Source: Anthonomus grandis grandis (taxonomy: Eukaryota > Arthropoda > Insecta > Coleoptera > Curculionidae). From it: a stretch of 64,000 nt of DNA. Positions 47,001 to 52,898 of the stretch are shown piece by piece; position 1 is the first letter of the stretch; each line of letters begins with the position of its first letter. The notes beneath the pieces were generated by a model. The model had not been told where the DNA came from, searched no databases, and saw only the letters and a program-made list of their open reading frames with translations. The stretch spans positions 4,216,001 through 4,280,000 of the forward strand of contig NC_065553.1 of the NCBI RefSeq assembly GCF_022605725.1. Reading direction: 5' to 3'. The position numbers and the translations under genes are program-made.

Positions 47001-47143
47001 AAACTTTTTGAACTGCCAGACGGTGAGTCTCGCCCACTTTCTAAACTTATCCATAATACTTATTTAAAACCCTTTTAGACGCTTCAATACTAACGGTAGA
47101 AGGTGTGCACCTCCATCCAGAAGAATTTACGGTGATTAAATGA
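16830..47143 (+). CDS. Eip63E: PFTAIRE-type cyclin-dependent kinase (Eip63E/CDK14 ortholog), 8 visible coding exons
   Basis: Joined exons 16830-17029, 28980-29071, 33466-33640, 41477-41703, 41816-41990, 42051-42259, 46979-47022 and 47079-47143 give one open frame of about 394 residues ending in TGA. Seen in order: a basic/serine-rich linker, glycine loop GEGSYATVYKG, catalytic Lys in VALKEI, the diagnostic PFTAIRE helix, HRDVKPQN, DFGLARA, activation segment SVPSHTYSHEVVTLWYRPPD, and the C-lobe to a short tail ending TVIK. Orthologs are Ser/Thr kinases that bind cyclin Y-type partners at membranes; Drosophila Eip63E is known as an ecdysone-induced gene. All catalytic residues are present, so the gene looks intact. 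The first exon starts at codon position 2, so N-terminal exons and the ATG lie upstream or outside the window. CDK15/PFTK2-like is the main alternative, but insects generally have one such gene. Confidence 0.95.
17320..17690 (+). pseudogene. Mariner transposase N-terminal relic
   Basis: The plus strand, with frame changes, reads NQIHSELVTIYGKS, RTHFLEKWVELHDKQDA, a GRPKSTITD-like segment, AAIAVIEKII, RRQPIDNILEMMPSERGI and HRSSIHI. This is the two-helix-turn-helix DNA-binding half of a mariner transposase with the H-D-K-x-R-x-G-R-P hook. The catalytic half is missing. Confidence 0.7.
17800..20775 (-). pseudogene. CR1/Jockey-group LINE relic with ORF1 and ORF2 traces
   Basis: Read on the minus strand from 20775: an ORF1 RNA-binding segment (FGLNEVSEDMLQ, DNFYRVGQKKRVIARFVKF, then LKRLIEPKGSGISIS); an endonuclease tail at about 19780-19690 (GLTQLIKVLTRI, LIDYILTTNENS); RT finger and palm at 19040-18564 (LRPVSLIPALSKVLAKG, LLDYSKAFDTFNHELLL); motif C decayed to YCGDTQ near 18460; and a C-terminal region to about 17838 (WLNMHNRRR). 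Many stops and shifts. The ORF1-to-C-term order suggests one near full-length insertion of about 3 kb, cut at its 5' end by or into the mariner at 20775. Confidence 0.75.
20775..21130 (+). pseudogene. Mariner transposase relic (C-terminal half)
   Basis: The plus strand, in two frames, reads NADKYCEVLKKLKNGIKRKR, PGKLSKKVSLFHSKN, then KLLQKLKWAIFDHPPYSPDL, ASSDYFFFSKLKESLGGQHF. The HPPYSPDLA...D third catalytic Asp is present. The second catalytic block HDNARPH has decayed to HSKNVT. Different sub-family from the relics at 1738 and 5739, which read HQDNA. Confidence 0.78.
21240..21900 (+). repeat. Degenerate minisatellite in the first intron
   Basis: T-rich units of about 40-60 bp with recurrent (T)CTTC(C/T)AG(A/G)GA(T/C)TTCAG and GACGTAATTTTTG words, e.g. 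near 21316, 21450, 21495, 21720. The composition is very like the 12870-14100 tract but the core word differs. It may be a sister family. Confidence 0.5.
22420..23350 (-). pseudogene. RTE-like LINE relic
   Basis: The minus strand carries an upstream VRIGNE segment, then KILRGVNQGYILFPLLFNIY (motif B, normally RGVRQGCILSPLLFN), LVNEQCDHSWEIQRRIKKAR, a C-terminal KKLEAW remnant and ELQYFGHVMRN near 22540. This is the RTE-type order seen at 250-1480 but a different copy. The YADD motif is not readable and several frames are used. Confidence 0.75.
24340..25250 (+). pseudogene. Tc1/mariner-type DDE transposase relic
   Basis: The plus strand contains HFYLDGFVNRQNCRTWGLEN (first Asp block SDKVHFYLDG) near 24570, VWGALWSGGISGPFFFENE near 24680, then DMWSQQDGATCHT (second Asp block) near 24820, TPLDLWL for the third block near 24945, and a C-terminal RRGHLKDILFHT near 25100. 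CTCTTATTGAAACACCCTTT at 25221-25240 looks like the terminal repeat of this common insect family. The first helix-turn-helix half is lost and frames are broken. Confidence 0.8.
25400..26710 (+). pseudogene. LINE reverse transcriptase relic
   Basis: The plus strand has an isolated FINDLPLSHLLVCFT remnant near 25500, then a more complete copy: QVDVIYTDFQKALDI (motif A) near 25705, a decayed GVP..SNLGPL (motif B) near 25880, and LAFADDLKLVFKID (motif C, FADD intact) near 25970. NCLDFLEIWCANNRLGLN follows near 26210, and the C-terminus YGCIVWNRI is near 26490. It is interrupted by the 159-bp insertion at 26022-26180; removing that rejoins SINDC with LFLQNCLDF in one frame. Confidence 0.82.
26022..26180 (+). 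mobile_element. Small insertion carrying a hammerhead-ribozyme-like core, with target duplication
   Basis: AGTATTAATGACTGT occurs exactly at 26007-26021 and 26179-26193, bracketing the insertion inside a LINE frame. Inside, CTCAAATTACGAGAC (26049-26063) is the perfect inverted repeat of 26166-26180, and CCACTAAC (26063-26070) pairs with 26151-26158. The centre has a hammerhead-like core: CCGAAGA at 26093-26099 (consensus CTGANGA), T, stem II GTTAAC/GTTAGC, a decayed CAAAC for GAAAC, and ACACGTGTC ending in a GTC site at 26125-26127. Stem I pairs TTCTC (26088-26092) with GAGAG (26128-26132) and continues TTTTA/TAAAA. Non-coding. Confidence 0.7.
26710..27430 (+). pseudogene. Second LINE RT relic
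   Basis: The plus strand: LPLSCPSVHFTLFADDIII (motif C with FADD) near 26740, AMNNSWGSLVGGINGFSIQE to FPGKTFLKKW, FLGVVLSLIWAS, then YAILAWEHSTEVRDVF and RSAIAIIAGLHRA in the C-terminal region near 27105-27190. FADDI plus the AIRIIAG-like block identify a non-LTR reverse transcriptase. It is 5'-truncated before motif C and abuts the previous relic. Confidence 0.65.
27480..28100 (-). pseudogene. LINE RT relic, antisense
   Basis: The minus strand: TGFRERHRTATAVSKVISDV (fingers/palm, normally GFR..RSTATAL) near 27860-27800, FARVCRWFSAYLRFRKQVVQ near 27690-27640, and EVLQGAILSPPLCIIYM (motif B, normally GVPQGSILGPLLF.IYI) near 27590-27550. Motif A is decayed between them. Orientation opposite to the adjoining relics shows a separate insertion. 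Confidence 0.65.
28100..28979. other. No recognisable gene
   Basis: Very AT-rich intron sequence running up to the splice acceptor of exon B. No coding or repeat structure stands out beyond T- and A-runs. Confidence 0.5.
28980..29071 (+). CDS. Eip63E: Eip63E coding exon B: glycine-rich loop
   Basis: The acceptor ...tttttag precedes 28980 and the donor gtaagt starts at 29072. The 92-nt exon begins in phase 0 and ends two bases into a codon. It encodes GDSPFGKSEAYIKLEQLG followed by EGSYATVYKGFS, which is the first two beta strands and the ATP-binding glycine loop of the kinase domain. It is isolated between a 12.0-kb and a 4.4-kb intron. Confidence 0.93.
29072..29985. other. No recognisable gene
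   Basis: AT-rich intron sequence. The 29620-29880 stretch is less AT-rich and has open frames, but I recognise no motif in them. Confidence 0.45.
30304..30505 (+). repeat. Inverted partial copy of the transposase N-terminal coding region
   Basis: This plus-strand segment encodes QVRNGIALQIENVIERAADP, TTIANIKKNGIKS and a tail ending NIFEK. It matches, in the opposite orientation, the coding sequence at about 32100-32335 with scattered substitutions and a few small deletions. It lies inside the same terminal repeats, so the element carries an internal inverted duplication. Confidence 0.85.
30782..32417 (-). pseudogene. Transposase of the 29990-32642 element
   Basis: The minus strand starts MPKKIYNRYNEQSQL at 32417. 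A helix-turn-helix-like half follows (TTIANIKKNGIKS, SIDSLRRWINSIGFKWKKS), then first acidic block VFIDETWIFSKG near 31860. After a non-coding interruption of about 240 bp (about 31530-31770; intron or insertion) come VISWATTEPSGGFIKG, second block FIIMDNASYH near 31345, and third block PPYHCQFNAIEMVW near 31090. An acidic tail (TDEDDDDEDN) ends at 30782. D, D and E are all present. At least one frame change near 31080 separates the tail, so it may be dead or spliced. Confidence 0.8.
32790..33340 (-). pseudogene. LINE C-terminal relic with tetranucleotide tail
   Basis: The minus strand reads HSPNIKRIFSLQREAIRTIA near 33260, then after a shift RLHEHFTRKRNNLCTEFHRI and FYAPKFFNLLPPSIKLLN, typical of the RT C-terminal region (K-x-F-N-x-L-P). 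A short GATA/AAAT repeat near 32799-32825 marks the 3' end. The 5' truncation is near 33340, about 120 bp before exon C. Confidence 0.72.
33466..33640 (+). CDS. Eip63E: Eip63E coding exon C: catalytic lysine and PFTAIRE helix
   Basis: A polypyrimidine tract and cag precede 33466; the donor gtaagt follows 33640. The exon completes an Asn codon and encodes LQNQVVALKEIRLQEEEGAP, then FTAIREASLLKELKHANIV and ends TLTFVFEYV. It holds the VALK catalytic lysine, the PFTAIRE cyclin-binding helix with its conserved Glu, and the hinge. Antisense readings across this exon are shadows of its regular codon use. Confidence 0.95.
34090..34240 (+). pseudogene. Short LINE RT fragment
   Basis: The plus strand, allowing one frame change, reads FFCDLSKICMDHSILLKKLC followed by YNIGHSIIELLESYLKG, matching RT motif A (DLSKAFDCVDH) and the region after it. 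Only about 150 bp are readable. Confidence 0.55.
35500..36160 (+). pseudogene. LINE RT relic
   Basis: The plus strand reads NMRIDICVNSSKAYHCVDPN then LLLKKIDIYGMQGNALKLKS (motif A, normally DLSKAFDCVDH), NSIPGPILFVAFLNDVGS (motif B, Q-G-S lost), YPDDANLLTG (motif C with A changed to P), and after a shift FLELYLDEFFKWTYHIK. Motif B and C damage makes it inactive. The next several hundred bases hold a possible C-terminal remnant near 36300-36540. Confidence 0.75.
40340..40930 (+). pseudogene. Probable LINE C-terminal relic
   Basis: A 136-codon plus-strand frame (40348-40755) includes YNSHLGSLKTIKNYLGKIIL, SPNLSSTHKLYNTEVIN and VRTLLMLYI. It resembles the post-RT region of LINEs (S-L-K-x-x-Q-N-x-I-L-K-x-I ... 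T-x-x-L-Y). No catalytic motif is present and the frame is AT-rich, so the call is tentative. Confidence 0.4.
41477..41703 (+). CDS. Eip63E: Eip63E coding exon D: catalytic loop and DFG
   Basis: The acceptor ttctttccag precedes 41477 and the donor gtaaaa follows 41703. It encodes HTDLSQYLERHSGG, the FLFQLLRGLSYCHKR helix, HRDVKPQNLL (catalytic loop), LADFGLARAK (metal-binding DFG) and SVPSHTY at the start of the activation segment. The GC-richer coding stretch stands out sharply from the AT-rich intron before it. Confidence 0.96.
41816..41990 (+). CDS. Eip63E: Eip63E coding exon E: activation segment and C-lobe start
   Basis: The acceptor ctacag precedes 41816. The exon completes a Ser codon and encodes HEVVTLWYRPPDVLLG, STEYSTSLDMWGVGCIFVEM and a stretch ending YDQLDKIFK. 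WYRPPD replaces the APE motif, as usual in CDKs. The donor gtcggt at 41991 is weaker than the other donors in the gene. The preceding intron is only 112 bp. Confidence 0.95.
42051..42259 (+). CDS. Eip63E: Eip63E coding exon F: C-lobe
   Basis: It begins after a 60-bp intron (acceptor ttttttag) and ends at donor gtaagt at 42260. It encodes VLGTPTEEDWAGC, an insert with GYNTQKLGNYKPRRLG, WPRLYDVLYGE and the LQLDPLKRLGAEEAMQH helix that closes the kinase C-lobe. The exon ends two bases into a codon. Confidence 0.94.
42687..43390 (-). mobile_element. Mariner deletion derivative with terminal inverted repeats and TA target
   Basis: CGAGGCAT starts the left end at 42687 (flanked by TA at 42685-42686). 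The reverse-complementary end stops at 43390 (TA at 43391-43392). About 30 bp of each end match, including AAAGTAAGTACCGTTTT. At 704 bp it is roughly half the usual mariner length. It sits in the intron between exons F and G. Confidence 0.88.
42828..43229 (-). pseudogene. Internally deleted mariner transposase
   Basis: The minus strand in one frame reads RGVIRFLCAKGLKAIE (N-terminal helix), then jumps directly to TINATAYCKTLKKLRRAIQN and KRRGMLSAGVVLLDHNARPH, then an in-frame TAA at 43011-43013, then LDYPPYSPDLAPSDYHLFLK and EEVKTSVQQWLSS. The region containing the first catalytic Asp is deleted; the later YSPDLAPSD block is preserved. Family members read W-D/E-Q-L-D-Y-P-P-Y-S-P, so the stop probably replaced Gln. 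Confidence 0.88.
43400..43970. other. No recognisable gene
   Basis: Intron sequence beside the mariner with a repeated CAAAACGTTGTAA word at about 43425 and 43512. A short plus-strand frame at 43687-43941 shows no motif I recognise. Confidence 0.4.
43980..44610 (+). pseudogene. Decayed transposase-like relic of an unnamed multicopy insect family
   Basis: The plus strand, with stops, reads LAESARKQVDIDLDIL, YSILVYINSGIHDSE (resembling Y-x-x-x-L-x-x-Y-N-x-G-I-H-D), VDYW, LLEVAYCVYKYLTSQI, then FEFPMDLVKIVANTKQK and a C-terminal VTHIKAMLPYLEENHKEFYK. I recognise the motif order from repeated uncharacterised insect genes but cannot name the superfamily. The C-terminal pattern recurs in the minus-strand frame at 58286-58651. 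Confidence 0.4.
45310..45800 (+). pseudogene. Ty3/gypsy LTR retrotransposon integrase relic
   Basis: The plus strand reads HFVHPQSEGTIQRFNRTFET, matching the integrase YHPQSDG-x-x-E-R-F-N-R-T motif, then DTCIQTFLLVYHSSIDES. After frame changes a C-terminal EGAFHVVTRINNVVNRIQRC resembles the gypsy G-P-Y-x-V-x-R-x-N-D-V-V-Y-R-I-Q domain. The catalytic Glu position in QSEGTIQRFNR is Gln. No gag, protease, RT, envelope or LTR is visible. Confidence 0.75.
46680..46735 (+). ncRNA. Decayed hammerhead-like core
   Basis: CTGATGA at 46693-46699 is followed by T, a stem-II region in which only traces of pairing remain, AGCGAAAA and TTATAACC. It aligns over about 35 bases with the cores at 50920 and 50770 but has lost stem II and the cleavage triplet. 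Read as a fossil of the same repeat. Confidence 0.35.
46979..47022 (+). CDS. Eip63E: Eip63E coding micro-exon G
   Basis: This 44-nt exon lies between acceptor attttcag and donor gtgagt. It encodes YFEGLPTKLFELPD, matching the conserved Y-F-x-x-L-P-x-x-L-x-E-L-x-D stretch after the kinase domain. It restores the frame exactly between the preceding and following exons, which is strong support for so short an exon. Confidence 0.92.
47079..47143 (+). CDS. Eip63E: Eip63E last coding exon and stop
   Basis: It begins after a 56-bp intron (acceptor cccttttag). It encodes ASILTVEGVHLHPEEFTVIK and then TGA at 47141-47143. The SILTVEGV string matches the tail of the Drosophila protein class. The tail is much shorter than in vertebrate CDK14. 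Confidence 0.92.
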
Positions 47144-47400
47144 GAATCAAGGCAGCGGTGCCGGTTCGGCCGCGAAACTAAAAACGACAAGAAGCAGAAG
47201 AATAAGCAATGACGTCACGTCAGTCCCCTAAAATAGTTTGTACAATCTCCTATCTCCCGTTATTCCATTGGTCTCTCTTTGAAGAGTTTAGTTTAAGTGG
47301 AATATTTTTTTAAATGCGCCATTGTTACTTTATTATATTATGATTATTTTATAATTTGTAGTGCGTCGAAAGTAAAAAAGACTGGAAATACGCAGGTCTA
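47144..47400 (+). other. Probable 3' UTR of the kinase gene
   Basis: Relatively GC-rich non-repetitive sequence directly after the stop codon, including a perfect TGACGTCA palindrome at 47210-47217. I see no canonical AATAAA before 47400, so the polyadenylation site is not placed. The 3' boundary is set only by the start of an inverted-repeat copy at about 47401. Confidence 0.5.
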
Positions 47401-47589
47401 TACGGGGTGAGTCAGCGAGTACGCGAAGTAGTTAATATTTGCCGATAACGTGCTACTGGACTAAAATTGGATAGTTAGAGATATATATATACCGGGTAAA
47501 ACTTATTAATTTAATTAGAATACCCTATATTTAAAGTATAAGTCCAGGTCTTTTTTCTTATATACGAGAATTGTTTGAAAGTTAAGGTC

Positions 47590-48190
47590 TTCAATGTGTT
47601 TTCATCTGGTAAACATCTTTTTATTGCAAAACCAAGATGCCGAAAGCTTTGTTTTTAGTTATTTTTGTACGTGGGTCGCCTCATGGTCATTACACTTTTG
47701 GAGTCGTTCTAGAAGCTTTTGTATATTCACGTTGTACCATTCTCCTGCTGGTCCGTGCAGGAAGAAATCGATAGCTACCTTTACCTCTTCGTCACTTAAG
47801 CATTTCATTCATTTCCCCGTAGTGGTATTTTAAGGTGGGGAATAAATAGTAGTCACTGGGGGTCAAATCAGGGCTGTATATGGAGGCTGGTCAATGGTTT
47901 CCTCTACCCGAATTTGGCGATGAGATGCGGGCGTTTTCATTGTATAAACAGATTTTTTTCGGACGTGCGTAAACAGATCAGTCGACTCCTCCTTTTGTTC
48001 TGTATAGCCCGAAGTAGTTTGGTTAATGTCTCGAAGTACCTAATCGGTACAACCTTCTGCGAACACCCTACACCACTTTTTTTAGGTTCATACACCGTAT
48101 ACGTCAGTCAACTGACAATAAATTTCAATTGGGGTTGACTCTTTAAACCACAGAAATCTTATCACAGCTTCGATTTTCTCTTCCTTTGTT
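47590..48190 (-). pseudogene. Mariner transposase relic (C-terminal half)
   Basis: The minus strand in broken frames: LLRAIQNKRRSRLI near 47990, RPHLIAKFG, DQPPYTALI (normally HPPYSPDLAP) near 47875, PPVTTIYSPP in place of P-S-D-Y-Y-L-F-P, then CLSDEEVKVAIDFFLHGPAG and LLERLQKCNDHEATHV. The PPYSPDLA..D catalytic block is heavily altered. Confidence 0.6.
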
Positions 48191-48199
48191 AAAGCCACG

Positions 48200-49300
48200 C
48201 AGCGTTGCTAATGTAAATTTTGTCAGTATCATCTGTTTTCTGTTTATTCATATCATTATTTTGTAAATTCAAGACATTCTTTTGAAAGCAAACGTTATAG
48301 CAACGTGCTTCCTGCGAGCTAACACTATTCTTCTAGTGGATTTAATGGAAATTATTTTTCTCTATTTAATCTAGTTTTCACATTGTTTTTCTCGAGTAGA
48401 TCAAGTTTAAATGTCATACTTTTAATAGCTATAGCAGTTCTGGACGCAAACGTAAACTTGATAATTAAATTGTTTCAGTAGATCAATAGATTTAAATCAA
48501 AATTAGTAGACCACCTGGCAACCCTGAAGTCAAGACTGAGGTGGTGGGGAAAATAAGAAACACCGTTGCCAGATTTAAGTTAGTTCGCTTCACCGCATTG
48601 GGTGCTCGTTAAAGACCTTAATTTATGGAGAACCTTCGTATTTAATAAACGAAAAAGTAACAGTTTCTTAAATCAATTTTGTTAAATATTTAGATTTTAC
48701 AGACATGTTTGTGTCAAAATTTAGAGTCCAAATGGTGGCTCAACGCTTTATATTAGGTATTCTCGGTAACGACAAAGTCAAATAAAAATAATGTTATGGA
48801 AAATCAAAATGTTTATTTAAAATTGAAGGTGTTTAGATGAACGAGGTGTTAGTAGAAAAATATGCAAGATGTTTCATTTAAAATAAGGGAGATTTTGTGA
48901 TTTAAAGTTACGCTTCGATAAAAATATTCTGTATAATGTATATTTTATATAGCTATTTAGGTATTTTTATTTTTGACTTTAACTTTACTTATAATATTCA
49001 ATATAAACCCCAAAATTAACAAAAAAATACCTTTAAAGTAATAATAAATATATGCAGAAATATGAATACGTCAGAATTTACAGTCAGAATATGACAGTTA
49101 CAGGTTCTAATAAAAAGCGCCAGAGTAAGTGGACTAAAAATGATCAGATTGAAGAATGCATAGGGCAGTTTTTTAAGCATTTAAAATCAACTTTATTTGA
49201 CCAAAAAAAAAAACCCAAAAAAAACGACAACGTTTACGTTTATTTATCTGCATTTTATTAAATGTTCACATGCCAATCTCCAGTCTAATTTTAAGAAATA
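48200..49300. other. No recognisable gene
   Basis: AT-rich sequence. Short open frames near 49052-49258 are lysine/asparagine-rich without motifs. No repeat pairing was noticed. Confidence 0.45.
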
Positions 49301-49309
49301 TTTCTTAAT

Positions 49310-50270
49310 CTTGTCTTACTTATCCTGCTTCCAAAATTGCCAGAATCGTCTCGGTACCTATTAGTAATAATTACAGTCCATCGTCATATTATTAGATCCA
49401 TGATGAAAATAAAATTTTCATGACACGTCACGGCTATTTGATCTTTGGGTTGTGTATGTTTCCAAGTGGTAATAAGTATGTCGATGGTTTTGGTTGTAGC
49501 TGGCTTTCACCCTAACTTGAGATTTCAAAAACTCTTAGACGTTCTCGATAAGGTTTGTGTCGGGCGAATTTCCTGGCCAGTCAAGAATATCTACTTTTTT
49601 TAGCTAAATATGTTGCAATTCTTTGGATAGCATGGCTCGTCATCGTGCATAAAGGTTGGCCTTTTTCGTTTCTCGAACCATTTTTTCGGTCGAGGGATCA
49701 GCTGGGTTTCCAAAACTTTCTGGAATTTTTCAACATTCGTTGTACCTTCGTCAAGGGCCCCTGATTACTGATTATTACTGACCGTACCATTACCGAAAGA
49801 GGATGTTTAATGGTCGGCAAAATGCAATCTGGCTTATAATTCGATTCATTTGAGCTTCGCCGTCCAAAGCTCTTTTTTTGCCGACTAATTCTTGGAAATT
49901 CGTTTCGTTCAAAAAAAGGGCAACATAAGTACAATTACATAGCATTTCTTAACATTTTTCCAGTCATCGATTACGAATTGTTTGTATCTTTGTACCCATT
50001 GGTATCACTTTACTATCATAGCAGTTTAATATCACAGCAAACTCTTGATTGCTTGCTGGTCTACGGCCAATAAGACCTCTCTTCTGCTAACCTTAGTCGC
50101 ACTGTTCTTTGCGAAACTTCAATGCCGGCTTCAAAAACTCTTGTGACAAGTTTTATTGGCATTTTTCGATTCATAGCGCAAATATTGCGCATTTGTCCCT
50201 TCTGTTGTGATTCTCCGACGACGCATGCACCTTTGCGTTTTGCTCTCAGATCTTCACCAAGGTATACTTT
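49310..50270 (-). pseudogene. Tc1-like transposase relic
   Basis: The minus strand reads a helix-turn-helix half near 50230-50060 (NRKMPIKLVTRVFEAGIEVS then QRTVRLRLAEERSY, the Tc1 V-S-x-x-T-V-R-R-x-L-x-E pattern). Next is YKPDCILPTIKHPLSVMV near 49830-49780 (Tc1 K-P-x-C-x-x-P-T-V-K-H-P-x-S-x-M-V-W-G). A degenerate Asp block THDDEPC near 49650 and a SPDxNLIENVW-like remnant near 49570 follow. Multiple stops. A second plus-strand frame at 50122-50499 is its shadow. Confidence 0.72.
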
Positions 50271-50734
50271 TTGTTTTATGAGTTATATAAAACTTCGAGA
50301 AATTGTGACAATTCGTGCTTTTTGTTATTATATTCTTGTTTTTATATATTTGACGTTTTCCATTCTGAAATTGTTTTTTTGGCATAATATAGTCTCAAAA
50401 TATGTAAATGTAGGTTTTGACATGTTGTTTTGTAACGAATCAACTCACCTGAAGGAATTGAAAAAAGTTAAACCTGTGCAAACACCTAAAAGTGTTAAAT
50501 AACACTGTCAAACTAAAATTTTGTCATTTCTGTTAAAATCAGCGTGACCAATCGATTATGAGTGTTGCAAAACGATAAAAATTGCCCGCGATATTTAAAA
50601 ACTCAAGATCTACCAACACATTAGTAAAAAATTCATAATTCGAAAAATTCATCCATTATCCCAAAGATGCTGGTCATACACTTTTATAAAAGGTAAAAAA
50701 CACGAAATCTACATATGCATTTAAAAAATTTACG

Positions 50735-50775
50735 AAGGTTACATGTTTCGCTCGACTAGAGCATCATCAGACTTA
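50735..50775 (-). ncRNA. Hammerhead-like core, left arm
   Basis: On the minus strand CTGATGA (50770-50764), T, stem II GCTC/GAGC with loop TAGTC, GAAA (50749-50746), AC, AT, and GTA (50742-50740) as the putative cleavage triplet. The 2-bp stem III has a two-base loop, which is tight. All conserved core bases are present. Confidence 0.5.
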
Positions 50776-50904
50776 AACAATAATTAAAATTATGTAACCC
50801 GAAAAAAGGAGAATTCAACAAAAACTTACCATAACATACACAAAACACCTGACATATATTTATGGTTTTTGTTGAATTCTTCTTTTTTCGGGTTAAATAA
50901 TTTT

Positions 50905-50975
50905 AATTATTGTTTAAGCCTGATGATGCTCTAGTCGAGCGAAACATATAACCTTCGTAAATTTATTAAATGTAT
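50905..50975 (+). ncRNA. Hammerhead-like core, right arm
   Basis: CTGATGA at 50920-50926, T, stem II GCTC/GAGC, GAAA at 50941-50944, then CATATAACC. Relative to the left arm the GTA has become ATA, so the cleavage triplet appears lost unless the GTA at about 50957-50959 serves. Confidence 0.45.
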
Positions 50976-51014
50976 TTATGATGCTGTAGATTTCGTGTTT
51001 TTTACCTTTTATAA

Positions 51015-52890
51015 AAAAATTCTTGTTGTTATTATCAACAAGGAACATATGAAAATAGTAGATTTGCAGCTTGGATCTAATAATATGGAAACGGTAGTTC
51101 TTTCATTTTTGTTTCTATAATCATGTAGTGTCGATGATGTTAACCTGTTAGAGAAAGTACGTGAAGGCACTCCCTTCGTTACTAATACAAATCAACCTAT
51201 AATTTCTCTCAAAGACTGAAATTCTGCTTGGGAAATATTCCGGTAAATTAGATGTTGATGCAAACAGGTTAAAGGCTCATTGCAGAAAGTCTGTCTTTTG
51301 ATTTCCATTTGCAATAGAAAATTAACAAAATGATTCCAGTAAGAATTGTGAGAAGTGGCCAAGCAGTAGAAAGGTATCTTCTTTCTAGATTAATTGATTA
51401 AGCTAAGTTAAACCGTGTAATACAGCGTTCTGGAGAGAGAACTTATAGCTCTAAAATCATCAACTAAATGTAAGGATGAAGTGCAAAACATAACTGCAGG
51501 TTTCATATTAACATAGATAGTTTTGAACTTGAACTTGGCATATATTGCACTTTTTGCAAGATAGACTTTTGTACAATTAGGTATAGTAAGTTACTATATA
51601 ATTGGAGATATTGGAGGACAGTAATAAATTCGACAAGTTTTTTGTTATTTATATCAATCTTTTGTTCTTTATACTTTTTAGTTATATACTTTTTTTTTAG
51701 ACCAGGTCCAAAAGTCTGCCTGCCAAAGTCTTGTATTAAATTGATACTTAACTCATTCATAACCTATGTTTTGAGAAACTTTTTAAAATATATCTATGTA
51801 CAGTTGGGTTGGGTTGGGTTTAACCTAATCCTAAATACTTAACAAAACCTATTTGTCTTTTTAGCTATTAGTTTTTCGCATGCCAAATCTATTACAAAAA
51901 AGATTGGAATATACGTAGAATTCATAAATTTTCTTAAATACAGAGAGTTCATTAAGAAAATGAACTTTTGTAGGACCCTTTTTGAAAACACTCTGTATAT
52001 TGCAAAAGTGGCACGGTGTCGACAAATATTGAACTACTTCGCGCACTCGTTGACTCACCCCATACATTGTAGAACTTTATTGTTTTAAGAGCAAAAATTG
52101 TTTATAAGAAAATTGTTTATTATTAGTTCGTCTCTCTTTTTTGGCGTCCATTTTGCAATAATAATTATCGTGCATTAAATACATTTTATTTTATTTAATT
52201 TAGTATACGAAATTAACTTTTTTTACTAATTTTTGTTATACTTTTTAATTGTTAGTAATTAAACAAGAACAACAAAAAAAAAACCTTTCAGTTGACGTTT
52301 TAGTTACCGTAACAATTTAAAGCGGGGCGCACCGTCGTCGCTCCCTCAAAAATAACTGTGATGTAAAAATTACGCATTTACGAGACCAAACCATTGATCG
52401 GAAACCGCGCGCGGAGATTAATAGAAATAGAAAAATGATGGCTAACTCATTCCTTCCATAGTGCTCAATTAAAATTGCGTAATAGCGAATTAAGTAAGGA
52501 GAAATAAGAGGCCAACCATTGCCTTAGCGTAAGGCCAATACAAATGGGTTATCGCTAATAAAATAATTCTTATTTTATGTGGGGTAATACAAAATTAGAT
52601 CGGTTAGGAAAGGCAATTCTTTAAAATAAGTAAATATTTAAAGCAAATAATTCTTTTTTTCTTTATAATTACTTTACGCGTAAAAGTACCGGGTGTCCCA
52701 GTAAGAATGGCTCTCGACTGTATCTAAGTAATTCGTATATTTCTGCAGCAGCTAAAATAATGGAATGTTGACTAAAGTTTGCCTAAGTATAAATTATTAC
52801 GAATAATGAAATAGATCTTTATTAAGCACTTGGCTATTAAGAGGTTGACTGCCATGTTCAAATGAATCGGTTATTCCAGAAATAACGTGA
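51015..52890. other. No recognisable gene
   Basis: AT-rich sequence with a short TTGGGTTGGG run near 51805 and a GC-richer island at about 52320-52420. No coding motif on either strand. It ends at the target duplication of the hAT element. Confidence 0.45.
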
Positions 52891-52898
52891 GTCAGAAA

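Larger units (their letters stand above)
50682..51014. repeat. Head-to-head pair of Penelope-type terminal repeats (~145-bp arms)
   Basis: The left arm, about 50682-50824, is the reverse complement of the right arm, about 50867-51014, over nearly its whole length. The right arm has an 8-base insertion near 50980 and a few substitutions. Each arm contains a hammerhead-like core. No coding sequence lies in the 40-bp centre. Such inverted terminal arrangements are known for Penelope-like elements. Confidence 0.8.
47401..52064. repeat. Inverted repeat pair, ~57 bp, 4.6 kb apart
   Basis: The segment 47401-47457 (TACGGGGTGAGTCAGCGAGT start) matches the reverse complement of about 52008-52064 with roughly 85-90% identity by eye. 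Both copies face inward. Between them lie mariner, Tc1 and Penelope-type relics. They may be the ends of one composite element or two separate MITE ends. Confidence 0.65.

Noticed and set aside
51800..51830. TTGGGTTGGGTTGGG run (also TTGGGG words near 10640) as telomeric repeat.
   Set aside because: Only about three units, not the insect TTAGG repeat, and no array on either side.
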